Position numbers and translations under genes: made by a program
Source of the DNA: Sphingobacterium sp. GVS05A
GTDB lineage: Bacteria; Bacteroidota; Bacteroidia; Sphingobacteriales; Sphingobacteriaceae
Direction: 5' to 3'
Assembly (NCBI RefSeq): GCF_019969845.1
Contig: NZ_JAHXYR010000002.1
Location: 62,001-126,000 of the forward strand
DNA: 64,000 bases
Notes under the pieces: generated by a model
Told to the model about the DNA's origin: nothing
What the model saw: the letters and a program-made list of their open reading frames with translations, nothing else
Database searches by the model: none
In this document: positions 36,901 to 46,500 of the stretch, piece by piece
How positions within the stretch are numbered: the first letter of the stretch is position 1
Layout of the letters: each line of letters begins with the position of its first letter

Positions 36901-36915
36901 GTAATGATTTAACAT
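33907..36915 (-). CDS. SusC/RagA TonB-linked receptor (no STN domain)
   Basis: A 1002-residue outer-membrane receptor with a signal peptide ending SSYG. A carboxypeptidase-regulatory-like domain (VKGVIKDLSGKGVAGVTIRV) is followed by LEELVVVGYGSQKRSDITGS marking the TonB box/plug, and a barrel ending VLGINLSF. Unlike the receptor at 7874 it has no STN domain, which fits control by the hybrid two-component system at 43540 rather than by a sigma/FecR pair. Confidence 0.95.
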   Translation of the reverse strand: MLNHYYNRYSKKGLLLNSLFLIAMSSYGQSATVKGVIKDLSGKGVAGVTIRVKGGTETVQTNAQGNFSIPASPGNTLIITSVGFQEKQITIGQQVNLDVTLAPSENVLEELVVVGYGSQKRSDITGSVASVPRDRLSKIPVNNVMQAIQGAVSNVTVSQASSIPGDAPSVQVRGRNSISATTEPYVVVDGIPLTKTDGSINDINPNDIESVEILKDPSAVAIYGVNGSNGVILITTKRGTTGKPSIRYSGYAGVENVAHLLEPVSGEELLKRYAEYARITNTSLYNGGPVRNQYEYDNYKNGVTTDWLDAVMQTGVIQNHNVSLSGGSENAKYFVSGDYLNEKGVLLGYNYKRYSFRTNTDFKATKYLSVGTSSFIVAHNRDGGRANLLQAAAMSPYARMYNEDGSLTQYPMYSEQLWSNPLLPTTLDPQRRQFNISLNGYADLNFGELYKPLAGLKYKLNAGYSYVPVRNNEYEGESVYNFAGLGRITNSETQTYTVENILTYTKDFGKHHIDFTGLYAAKSKYWQQAIATGEVFPNDALGWGNLGAASTQKVSSTADLYRTISQMGRLNYAYDSRYMLTLTVRRDGASVFGRNNKYGAFPSAAAAWNIHNESFMQNAKHIVSNLKWRISYGLSGNEAIPVYRTQFLMDSNPMAMNGLSNTALTIRTLMGNYDLQWEKTKGLNTGVDFGLLNNRITGSIDMYKSSTYDLLLTQGLPKLTGFATVYSNIGKIENKGIDLTLNTKNIVKDHFNWSSTLVFSRNKNKITEVYGNGKDDLGNRWFIGQPLGVIYDYTKVGIWQADEIASGANKGWDDAAQAGDLKLADINGDGKIDDGDRSVLGQTAPKWTAGLTNTFTYKAFTLNVFINTVQGALRNNPQIGGASDEMGRRSTPAALGYWTPENKSNEWRSLGNHSNIHGYGFPSNASFTRLKDVTLSYTMPQQLVEKIGVQGLTVYASGRNLYTWTNWLGWDPEARDITRGSGNDNINYPMVRTYVLGINLSF

Positions 36916-37378
36916 GATTTATTTAATAATTGATTTGGTTAGTTTGTAATTTTCTAAGCGCTTCTGGAATCAACCTAGCAATGCCAGAATGTCCGATGGA
37001 TACTCTTCTCAATTTGAATTCATAAACTCTTTTTTATAATTGGTATTCTCGATTCCTCAGGAAAATAGCGCGCAAATTTTCTAAAGAAACAAGTGAATAA
37101 TCTCGTCCAACAATGTTTTGGGCTTAAGACAAAAGTAGCTTTGAAGCGAGATTAGGGTGTTCGATTTTAGTTCAATTGAGTTGAAATTCGCTTCAAAATG
37201 CCAAAAAATTCGCTATCGAACATTTATGAACTGATTCTATCGCGATACTATAGCTGAACCAGCCAAGCCCTTTGGGCCACGGCTGGTTAAAATAACAGCG
37301 AAAAAAGATACTGTTAACATGAAATAATAAAGGGGCTGTCCACTTTTGGAAAGCCCCTCCCAGATATCAATATTGTGT
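36916..37378. other. Spacer upstream of susC with two hairpins
   Basis: A 463-base gap. AACCAGCC (37257-37264) pairs with GGCTGGTT (37281-37288). A second stem at 37331-37358 is annotated as the terminator of the enzyme genes. The rest is AT-rich and should carry the susC promoter; no clear gene was seen. Confidence 0.6.
37331..37358 (-). terminator. Terminator of the GH105-DUF2264-BNR operon
   Basis: AGGGGCT pairs with AGCCCCT, extended by TCC/GGA after single mismatched bases, and is followed on the minus strand by TTATTATTT. It lies 20 bases after the end of the DUF2264 gene at 37379. Confidence 0.75.
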
Positions 37379-39406
37379 TTATGGCATCAAGGTATGAAAG
37401 ATTTGCCTCTCCCCATTACGCCAACGAATCTCAACTTTCTTAGCCGTTGCTTTCAATTGCGGAAAAAGTTCTTCATTTGTCCATTTTTCCCCCGATTTCT
37501 TCCACAGCTGCAATGTGACGTACCATTGTGCTCGCGGTTTTGCCCCTCGTACAAAACAATTCAATACGGCACTCTCGTCCGTTACGGGATGAAGCCCATG
37601 ACAACTGACATTTTCTATTCCCTCCCAGCCCATGAGCCCTACCATAGCCAATTGGTACTCCCCATTATCTAAAATCATTGCCTCTTGCCCTTTAAACTCA
37701 AGTTTTCGAGTATGGATAGGCCTATCCTTCCATTTTGGGAGGGCATAATGCCCTAACCGAAAGCTCAAAGAATTGCCGGAAAGTAATTGATCACATCTCA
37801 GAATTCCATTTGTTATTGACTGTTCCGATAAGGCTAGACGTACAGTCGTGTCCGAAGCTAAGGTCGCCGTACGGCGATAGTGCCCCCGCTCGTATCCTTT
37901 AAATTGGTAAATACGAAGTGATTCCCAATTGTCTGGCTGGGTTTGAAACGCATAATTCATTGAAATTTCACCGTTCTTCCCATCGGCCTGCCAGGGAAAT
38001 GCACTGTTATAGGAGAGCTTATTATAATTTTCTGTTCCTTGATAATAGCCAACGGTCTTACTTGTGTTGCACGATCGAATTTCAGAAGCACCTATCCCGC
38101 TATAATCAGTTATTAACATTTCAGCTGCTTTTACATAAGTATTCAGAACCTTAGCGGCTGGAATTTGACGATCCCAAGCACCCAGATTTTCTGAAGCAGT
38201 CCAAAAGTTGCTGTTTTCCGGGACCAATAGACCTAAAAAGAATTTCCCGAACCAATACGCACTTCCCCGGCAACTGTATTCTTGTACAGCAGGGTCAAAA
38301 GCGCCATAAAAGCCTAGGTTTGGAATACCGTCTGAAAGAAAATCCGGATTTTCTAAAAATTGTAACAGGGTACCCGATGCAATTCTCCGCATCCAACCAT
38401 AATTTATGGAGGGATCATCCAATAACCCCAATAATGGAAATGGTACTGCGGCCCCCATACGATACGAAATACTACGCCCCCACATAATCATTTCGCCATT
38501 ACGGCTAAATAAATAAGGATAGCTTTTCACCACATCATGTAGGTTCGATTTAAATTTTGCAGCAAGTTCAGGGTACATTGTCGCGCCATAATTATTCGCC
38601 CAGAGTGTTCCATAAAGCTGGAAGGCCCACATACTGTAGTAGTCATAGTAAGGACTGTCATTATACCAACCATCACCGTGATAATCTTTAAGGCATTTTT
38701 CCAATAAATCCTTGAGGTAATCTTCTCTAACAAGATAACCTCTACTTTTAAAAAAGCTGAGGATCATGATATTGAAAAAGCGCCAATTCATCTGTATCGT
38801 TGGTCCATTACCATAACTCAGCATCGTTTGTGCAAGCGCATTTTTCGTATGATCCGGCAAAGGATCCCATAGCACCTCTGGAGCTGCCATTAGCGCAACC
38901 GCTAAACCTCCAAATTCGACCAGCTTTTGACTTGGTCCTCCTTTTACTGGGAGGGGTGCGATATAGCTTTCAGAAGTCTCATCCAATAGCAATTCCAATT
39001 GATGCCTATAATAATCCGCTACGCGAATACCTCGAATCTCATAGTCAGCATTTTTCTTTAAAAGGGGGACAGCGATGAAAAGCGTACGGCACAGCCCCTC
39101 TAATCGTTCCGTTTCGTTGCGCACCCCATCTCTAGGGTAACTACGGCCGGGTTGCTTGGGAAATAACATGGGGCTATTTAAGTCTTGAACGACAGAAAAT
39201 GCCCCTTTCAACAAATAGGACGCAGCATCCATCCAATGCTGGCGTGTAAGTCCGGTGTAAGGGCTCTTTTTAAAATCCGGATTTTTCAATTCGAAAACGG
39301 ATTTTTTCTGGCTCTGCGCCGTTGTTGCAAAAATCATATAAACGCAACTAAATACCAGAATTCGAAGTATGCCCTGTTTTATTTTCATGTTTCTTAATTT
39401 CGTCAT
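37379..39406 (-). CDS. DUF2264-domain secreted protein, long form (possible GH154)
   Basis: A 675-residue exported protein with a signal segment ([20 protein letters not shown]). The first 400 residues match the DUF2264 alpha-barrel type: [39 protein letters not shown] and [21 protein letters not shown]-terminal beta-rich part of about 270 residues is extra compared with the shorter paralogue at 40784. Some DUF2264 proteins are classed in CAZy as GH154 beta-glucuronidases, to my knowledge; whether this one is active is not shown. Start 39406 is chosen because its ATG overlaps the BNR gene stop (ATGA), indicating translational coupling. Confidence 0.8.
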   Translation of the reverse strand: MTKLRNMKIKQGILRILVFSCVYMIFATTAQSQKKSVFELKNPDFKKSPYTGLTRQHWMDAASYLLKGAFSVVQDLNSPMLFPKQPGRSYPRDGVRNETERLEGLCRTLFIAVPLLKKNADYEIRGIRVADYYRHQLELLLDETSESYIAPLPVKGGPSQKLVEFGGLAVALMAAPEVLWDPLPDHTKNALAQTMLSYGNGPTIQMNWRFFNIMILSFFKSRGYLVREDYLKDLLEKCLKDYHGDGWYNDSPYYDYYSMWAFQLYGTLWANNYGATMYPELAAKFKSNLHDVVKSYPYLFSRNGEMIMWGRSISYRMGAAVPFPLLGLLDDPSINYGWMRRIASGTLLQFLENPDFLSDGIPNLGFYGAFDPAVQEYSCRGSAYWFGKFFLGLLVPENSNFWTASENLGAWDRQIPAAKVLNTYVKAAEMLITDYSGIGASEIRSCNTSKTVGYYQGTENYNKLSYNSAFPWQADGKNGEISMNYAFQTQPDNWESLRIYQFKGYERGHYRRTATLASDTTVRLALSEQSITNGILRCDQLLSGNSLSFRLGHYALPKWKDRPIHTRKLEFKGQEAMILDNGEYQLAMVGLMGWEGIENVSCHGLHPVTDESAVLNCFVRGAKPRAQWYVTLQLWKKSGEKWTNEELFPQLKATAKKVEIRWRNGERQIFHTLMP

Positions 39407-40740
39407 CTTTTTATGACTTTGTCGCGCCATTCCAGCACTTTTACTGCTGTTGGAGCTGTTTCGGCTAATCCCTCACCATCTTTTTGCACCGTCGCCTGTA
39501 GGAATACCGCAATCTTGCGCTTCTTTCGCCACAACTCGGTATCGTATGTAGGCTCCCAGGCGCCTACAGATGCATCACACAGGTCAACAATATCAATCGC
39601 TTCCTGTTGCATCCCCCTCAAGGTCAAAATTGAAGGCCGAAACCCTCTTTCCTGATCCCGAAAGATCAACGTTAAAGCAACCTTTTTATCTTTACCGCGA
39701 ACCAATACCTGCGGTCTTGCGATGGGAATCTCTTTTGTCCCTCCACCGCTCAAGCTGAATGGGGTTTTTCTAAAATCAAAAGATCGGACCTTCCATTGGC
39801 CATCCTGTAAATAAATAACTTTATACTGCGGAATCGGTGATTCAGGGGTACGCCAATAGCTTGCAATAAAAGGATTCCCCTTATCGTCAGCAGCAATTGA
39901 TGTTTGATTAATCAATTCGTGTTGCTGCGGAATACGAGCAGCATATTCTACTGTAGATGCTTTCATCGGCAGATCATACCTTATCCCATTACTTCGTTCC
40001 CATGTTAATCCACCATCTTTTGAACAAGCATAAGCCATATCATGATTGCTCGCTACGTTCGGACTTTCACGCCAGACCCAAGAGAGATGTATTGTTCCCC
40101 GATTATCAACATAACTTTGCCAATACGCATTTCTTCTGCCTTCACCATCAATCAAGTTGCTATGGACACGTTTCCATTGCTGCTGTTTGATATCGTAGCT
40201 ATTCACCACAAGATTGCCGTTGCCGGATCCGCCATCCCGATATAGAAACAGTAGCTGACCGTTGGGCAGTTTTAAGAATTCGGGATAAGTCACCAGTGTT
40301 TCATTTTGCCCCACCATAACGTGTTCGTCACCAAGCACGAGGCTATTCGAATGGATGGAACGGGCATATCTCAATCGACTATTATGCTGATCCCAGCAGA
40401 CGTGAAGATATCCAGCCTGATCTACCATGATGCTGATCACATTATGTGCATCTCTGGCATTACCAGTATAACCTGTACGACGTAGCTGCCAAACCTCTCC
40501 GGATAACAGACGTCTACCTAACACGACATATCCCTCGTGGTCGTAATAGGCTGTATATTGATATTTACGGTTGCTGGTTAGAGAATTTTTACGAAATACA
40601 GCTGTGTTGACCGTATTCTTAGCCCATCCGCTTCCGACGATTGTTTCCTTAACTTCTTGTCCCTGCACTGGACAAGTAAATAACAGGAATGCATAACAGA
40701 ACATTCCTATTCTAAAAATTTGACTGCGAAATGTTTTCAT
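39403..40740 (-). CDS. BNR_4 beta-propeller protein (lyase or rhamnosidase superfamily)
   Basis: A 445-residue secreted protein with signal peptide ending CPVQG. BNR_4-type propeller phrases are [36 protein letters not shown] and [14 protein letters not shown]. This fold includes PL24 and PL25 ulvan lyases and GH145 rhamnosidases, so a lyase or exo-hydrolase acting on rhamnose-glucuronate linkages is the leading idea. The active residues cannot be confirmed without alignment. It lies in the middle of a GH105/DUF2264 operon. Confidence 0.8.
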   Translation of the reverse strand: MKTFRSQIFRIGMFCYAFLLFTCPVQGQEVKETIVGSGWAKNTVNTAVFRKNSLTSNRKYQYTAYYDHEGYVVLGRRLLSGEVWQLRRTGYTGNARDAHNVISIMVDQAGYLHVCWDQHNSRLRYARSIHSNSLVLGDEHVMVGQNETLVTYPEFLKLPNGQLLFLYRDGGSGNGNLVVNSYDIKQQQWKRVHSNLIDGEGRRNAYWQSYVDNRGTIHLSWVWRESPNVASNHDMAYACSKDGGLTWERSNGIRYDLPMKASTVEYAARIPQQHELINQTSIAADDKGNPFIASYWRTPESPIPQYKVIYLQDGQWKVRSFDFRKTPFSLSGGGTKEIPIARPQVLVRGKDKKVALTLIFRDQERGFRPSILTLRGMQQEAIDIVDLCDASVGAWEPTYDTELWRKKRKIAVFLQATVQKDGEGLAETAPTAVKVLEWRDKVIKR

Positions 40741-40783
40741 TCATTATTTAATTGAGTGCGATGCCCCTTTCATAAATACTATG

Positions 40784-42028
40784 TTAGTGAATCGCTTTAC
40801 TACCGTCCCTGCTCCAATCCTGTCCTGACCAGATACGTTTGGCACTCCAGTCCGTTACTTCGCTTTTCCAAAAAGGATCTTCATCCGGCAATCCCAAAGG
40901 CAAGAAAATCACTGAACAGAGATAAGGGCTGCCCTGATTATTATAAGAATCCGCCAAGCCAGGCTGACTACCGTAGACCCCTAATGTCAACCAGCCATTT
41001 TGGTAGGTATTTGGATTTTGTGTCGTCTTTTTCAAAACAGCAGACAGCGCTCCACGAACCTGCCCGTTTGACAGTTCTTTAGGAAGTCGCTTCTTGAACG
41101 CCATATCGGCTAAATGATGAAAGGCTGCAGCACGATAAATTACGGATCTTCCTGTAGGCGGAAAACTACCATCTGCATTGATTAACCGCTCCTGGATAAT
41201 GGCATATCGTTCATTACGAAGTCTGATTTTAGCAAACATGCTATCGTAATGTTTGGTCTTCAATTGGATTATGTCCATGATGCCAGCCAAAAAAGGATGG
41301 ATAACATAGCTATTGTAGTAATCAAAGGCATAGTACGGACCATCCATGTACATGCCATCGCCGACATACCATTGCTCCAGTTGCTGTAAAGCATAATCAA
41401 CCCGCATCACATCCCAATCCTCGGAATATTTGGCTAAAAAAGCTTCGTTCATCGCCGAAAAAAGCAACCAATTCGAATAGGCCGGCCGAAATTGACGCGT
41501 TATCTTTACCGATGCAATCAAATTCTTTTTGGTTTGATCATCGATGTTCTCCCACAGCCATGGACTACGCATAAAACCTAAAGTAATAAAGGAGGCGTCT
41601 ACAAGCTGTTGTCCACCGAGATCAAAACGCATAAAATCACGTGCGTTACTATCCAACGCGTTTTTAAGTGCCAGAACAGTCCAGGTTCTATATTGCTCGC
41701 GTAGCTTTCTTTCCGCTTCCGACCCACCATCCAATGAAAGCCAAGGAGCAATACCTGATAATACTCTTCCCAATACCTCAACATACTGCACTTTAATACG
41801 ATGTTCCTTGTTATCCACCTGGGCTGATGTGATCTGAGGCATGTTTATTCGAAGGCTGTCATGTGCTAAACTCCGTAATACGGGACGCAGCATACGATCC
41901 ATTTCTTGAAGCCAGAAAACTCTACTTGTTTCATCATTGCCTGTGGATTTCTTTTTTTCAATTTGACCTTGGACAGACAGTATTGCTGACAGCAGCAATA
42001 GGAAGGTTAATAAAATTTGACTTTTCAT
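40784..42028 (-). CDS. DUF2264-domain secreted protein, short form (possible GH154)
   Basis: A 414-residue exported protein with signal peptide (LLTFLLLLSAILSVQG). DUF2264 phrases include RVLSGIAPWLSLDGGSEAE, NWLLFSAMNEAFLAKY and YVGDGMYMDGPYYAFDYYNS. It is the single-domain version of the protein at 37379, and the two share the GDG-Y-DGPYY motif. It starts 13 bases after the GH105 stop. A beta-glucuronidase or related uronide activity is inferred from family and neighbours. Confidence 0.85.
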   Translation of the reverse strand: MKSQILLTFLLLLSAILSVQGQIEKKKSTGNDETSRVFWLQEMDRMLRPVLRSLAHDSLRINMPQITSAQVDNKEHRIKVQYVEVLGRVLSGIAPWLSLDGGSEAERKLREQYRTWTVLALKNALDSNARDFMRFDLGGQQLVDASFITLGFMRSPWLWENIDDQTKKNLIASVKITRQFRPAYSNWLLFSAMNEAFLAKYSEDWDVMRVDYALQQLEQWYVGDGMYMDGPYYAFDYYNSYVIHPFLAGIMDIIQLKTKHYDSMFAKIRLRNERYAIIQERLINADGSFPPTGRSVIYRAAAFHHLADMAFKKRLPKELSNGQVRGALSAVLKKTTQNPNTYQNGWLTLGVYGSQPGLADSYNNQGSPYLCSVIFLPLGLPDEDPFWKSEVTDWSAKRIWSGQDWSRDGSKAIH

Positions 42029-42041
42029 TTATATGGTTAAC

Positions 42042-43157
42042 TTATTTTTTATCGAGATAACGATACATTTCGGTCCCGGCCAATAAGAATGCACCTACAC
42101 CAAATGGAGCCGTAGAATTGGCATCAACCACCTGCCCGGGGATAGCCTTCTCACCGATGGGTTGTACATACCCGATTCTGCCATCAGCTTGTAAGGAGAT
42201 TTCACTCAAATAATTCCAACCTTTAATGGCGGCCTTTGAAAACTTCGGATCAACGAGTATTCCTTGATTGATTCCCCAAAGTAGACCATAGGTAAAGAAA
42301 GCAGTACCACTAGTTTCTCCCCCAGGAGCATGTTCAGGATCCAACATACTTCGCGTCCAAAATCCTTCTTCCTGTTGGCAGCTCACAATCGCAACTGCCA
42401 TTTTTTTGAATCTTTCCTGGTAATAACCGTGATGTTTATCCTGTTTGGGCAGATCTTGAAGAACCTTTGCCATGGCTGCAAACACCCAACCATCACCTCG
42501 CGCCCAAAAATCCTTCTTGCCATGGAGACTTTTGTGTTTCGGATAGACATATTTCGCATCACGATAGTATAAATGATGCTCCTGATCGAACATGATACTA
42601 TCTGCATAGTGCAAATAGGCATACATTTTATCAAGATAAAGTGGATCTTGCGTCAATCTGTACATTTTGGTCATGACAGGCATGACCATATACAAACCAT
42701 CAGCCCACCACCAATAATCAGAATTGGCTGAATGAATCTGATAGTTCATAACTTCTTTAGCCCGAGCTATCTTTTCGGGACTTGGCGACAAATTATAAAG
42801 ATCTATATAGGTCTGAAAACAAACCTGCCAATCTCCAAAAAGCACATAATCATCAGTTTCACCATAACTATATTTCCAATGTTGCTTGTCGGTTGATTTA
42901 GCACCCTTCCAACCATTGAATCTTGCCCAATCTTCAGAATATTTCAGATCACTTTTTGAATTTGAAATTTTATAGAATTCCATATTTCCAGTATGATAGG
43001 CCGCCTGGTCCCAAAATGCCCAAACTTCCGGCCTGTGATGTGATTGCCAATAGCCGTTTGCCCTTTTGAGCTGAGAAAGAACAACTTCTTTTTTCAGTTT
43101 CTGTCCAAAAGAAAAATTTCCAATAAGCAATAGGAATAAAATAAAATTGATACGCAT
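42042..43157 (-). CDS. GH105 unsaturated glucuronyl/galacturonyl hydrolase
   Basis: A 371-residue enzyme of the GH88/GH105 (YteR-like) (alpha/alpha)6 fold. Signal peptide LFLLLIGNFSFG from the ATG at 43157; a further 13 in-frame codons upstream are not needed. Family phrases are YWWWADGLYMVMPVMTKMY, with the catalytic Asp in ADGLYM, and DFWARGDGWVFAAM. It removes unsaturated uronic acids produced by polysaccharide lyases, so a lyase must act upstream in the pathway; the BNR_4 protein is the local candidate. First gene of the minus-strand enzyme operon. Confidence 0.92.
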   Translation of the reverse strand: MRINFILFLLLIGNFSFGQKLKKEVVLSQLKRANGYWQSHHRPEVWAFWDQAAYHTGNMEFYKISNSKSDLKYSEDWARFNGWKGAKSTDKQHWKYSYGETDDYVLFGDWQVCFQTYIDLYNLSPSPEKIARAKEVMNYQIHSANSDYWWWADGLYMVMPVMTKMYRLTQDPLYLDKMYAYLHYADSIMFDQEHHLYYRDAKYVYPKHKSLHGKKDFWARGDGWVFAAMAKVLQDLPKQDKHHGYYQERFKKMAVAIVSCQQEEGFWTRSMLDPEHAPGGETSGTAFFTYGLLWGINQGILVDPKFSKAAIKGWNYLSEISLQADGRIGYVQPIGEKAIPGQVVDANSTAPFGVGAFLLAGTEMYRYLDKK

Positions 43158-43539
43158 ATCTTGAGATTTATAAAATTTGATTCCCAATCGGGACAAACAA
43201 AACTACTTCAAATCGGTTTGGAAGATGTTTGAATAAAGACTAATCATAACACAAAATGGGATCATTTTGAGCCTAAAAGGTTAAATAATCATTTTTAACG
43301 ACCCTATTTTAAATAAATGTCCAATATACACTTAATTACAAAAACATTTGTATCTTTAATCCATATAAACCTAAAAATCTTCAGTTGGTATCCCTTTATT
43401 CGCGATGCAATACGGATGTATTGAAGCGAAATGACACCGTACGCTAATGTTAACTGTAGAAGGTTGAGCACATCAACTATATGTTGGATAAGAAGTATAC
43501 CAAAACTGGATTTGACAGGTGGAATAAAAGATTATTAAG
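43158..43539. other. Divergent promoter region of the locus
   Basis: A 382-base region between the GH105 gene and the hybrid regulator. A TATCTTTA near 43351 approximates a -7 box for the regulator. The response-regulator operator expected here cannot be recognised by eye. No gene. Confidence 0.5.
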
Positions 43540-46500
43540 ATGAGTGCACATATACGGCAAGTAATCGCATTTTTGTATCTATATCTATCCCTGATAACTG
43601 TACATAGCCAACAGATGGGGCTTGACCCTATGCCAAAAAATTATGAGCTTCCCTCACTAACGATCAATCAGACAATACAGGATCGAGAGGGATACATATG
43701 GTTTGCATCCACACAGGGCTTAAGTCGCTATGATGCATATAATATCCTGAATTTCAAATTAAGGGATGCAGCGGGGAAAGTGACAAGCCAACAAGCTATT
43801 CGGACGCTTGTAGAACTGGGAAATAAACTGATTTTGGGAGGTGAGAAAGGCATTTATGTATTGGATAAACGCAATTATAAGATCTTCCCCTTAAATGATC
43901 CACGTGTAGCAACAGTTCGAGTCAATACATTGATGATTGACCGTGCAAAACGGCTTTGGATCGGCACAGATAATGGCATCTTTATCTATGACAGCACATT
44001 AACGCCTTTGACAGACGCGCAAAGTGCGCAGATCCTGAATAATAGGATGAGAGGCAAAACTATTAATACGATCTTTCAGGATAGCCAAGCCCAGATTTGG
44101 CTAGGTGTATGGGGAGCAGGCTTATTTAAGCTAAGTCTTGTCAACAACAAATTACAGCCCTATCCCAAACTTGGCACACGCAACAATCCTTTCAAACTCA
44201 TGGAAGACGATCATGGACAACTCTGGATATGTACTTGGGGAGACGGAATTTATTTATTCAATCCACAGGATCCGAATAATCCCTACAAAGAAATTAAAAT
44301 CAAAAATAAACGCCGTCATGGCGGCAAAGAAGATCTATTTTATAACATCATTCAAGATCGAAGCCGTCATTTTATATGGATTCTCTCTTTCTCAGGTATA
44401 TCAACACTTCAATATCAAAATGGTCGATTGCAAGAAATCGATCTTTCTCGTTACTTCGACAATACGACGAATATCTTCAACGATATCTACCAAGATAAAT
44501 ATGGCACATTATGGCTCGCTATAGGTGGCAAAGGGGTGTCAATGTTTAGCTTTGACAAACCAATTGTTAAAAACTATAGTTTCAAACAGATCAAAACATT
44601 ATATAGTATTGCGCCGAACCTCAATATGCTCTATCGAGATCACAAAGGTATCTTATGGTTTAATCTCGAACGCTTTGGGTTTGGTAGCTTGTCTCCAAAA
44701 ACGAATCAATTAAATACGTATAGCAATTCCAATTTCAGAGATTTGATTTCAATACGCGCAGTGACCTGTGCTACAGATTTTGGAGAAGAACTGTGGGTAG
44801 GTTCAACATATGAATCGTCAATAAATGTCTTTCAGAAGACAACCAATAATATTAAATTCTTGCGGAAGGTCGATTTAGTGCAACATATCGAACATCGGGG
44901 GATACCCTCTTTTTTCTTCACAGATCGACAGAAACGGCTTTGGATTGCAACCACTCAGGGACTGCTCTTAAAAAAGTCGGAATCGGAGAATATCAAGATT
45001 ATCCCAGAGATAAAGGATCAACCGGTAGCGATTGCACAAGGTAAACAAGACCATATTTGGATTGCAACCAAGGAAAATGGAATCTATTGTATCGACAACC
45101 GTAATTTCCGGTCCATACTCACTCATCTCGGTAAAGAGACCCCTGGATTGAGAAGCGACCAAATTGAAACGATGGATGTTGATCCAGATGGCAATTTATG
45201 GATTGGTACCAAAGATAATAGATTACTGAATTATCAACATGTCACCCAAAAAGTATCAGAAGTTACAAATAACACATTATTTGAGAAAAACCAGCTTCTT
45301 GATGTCATATGTCTCGATCGCTACACCTGGTTATCTACGACACGTAATTTATACAAGATCAACAACGCAAGCAAGAACATCAGTGAATTTTCTGCTTCTG
45401 ATAGTCTCCAAGTCAATATGTTCTCAAAACGGGCCTTTGCTGTGGATAAAAATTCCAATACCATTTATTTTGGCGGTTATAATGGTATTGTTCAACTCAA
45501 TGATCATAGTATCTTACCCAATTTCAAAGAAAAGGTTCTTATTTCTGACATAAAAATCAACAATAAGTCTATTATCCTGGAATCAAAACAGGAATTGTTC
45601 AGCGGCGACCATGCTGAACTAACACTGAATCCGCAAGATCAAAACATTGAAATATCCTTTTCAACACTGCCTTTTACGCAGGAAGGTAAAATCCGCTATG
45701 CTTATAAACTGGAGGGGGTCGACAAAGATTGGATCTACGCTCCTCGAGATCGTATCTTCGCAACATATAACAATTTAAGTAAGGGAAAATATAGATTTTT
45801 AGTGAAATCAACTGACTTATATAACAAATGGAATTCTACCTCTACTCAAATTGAGATTATAAAGAAACCTTCATTCTATGAAAGTAACCTAGCCTATTTT
45901 ATCTACGCCTGTATTGTCGGGTGCATCGTATTCTTTTTTATTAGTTATTCCTTCAATCGAATAAAGTTGCGAGGAGATTTAAAAATTGCTCAAATTGAAA
46001 AGGAGAAGGCTAAGGAGCTCGCACAATCCAAACTCAGCTATTTTACCAATATTTCACATGATTTGCTGACTCCGCTGACTATTATTTCCTGTTTGGTCGA
46101 TGATGTTCAGATGTCTACGAATAAAAATTTGGAACAATATGATAAAATACGGCTAAATCTAAGTCGGTTAAAGCGACTACTTCAACAGATCCTCGATTTC
46201 AGAAGAATGGAAAATAATAGCATGAAACTCCAAATCAGTGCATCAAATTTCCCTACTTTTATCAACCAATTAGGGGATATGCATTTTGGACCAATAGCCA
46301 AAAAGAAAAACATTATTTTTGAAATTCAACACGGGGACTGTCCAGAAATCCTCTTTTATGATGTCGATAAAATCGATAAAGTCCTTTTTAATCTCCTTTC
46401 CAATGCATTTAAATATACAGACAAGGAGGGCAAAATTACGCTTACGTATCATGTGGAGGAACGAAAAGAATATAGTTGGCTCCTAATCTATATTCGTGAC

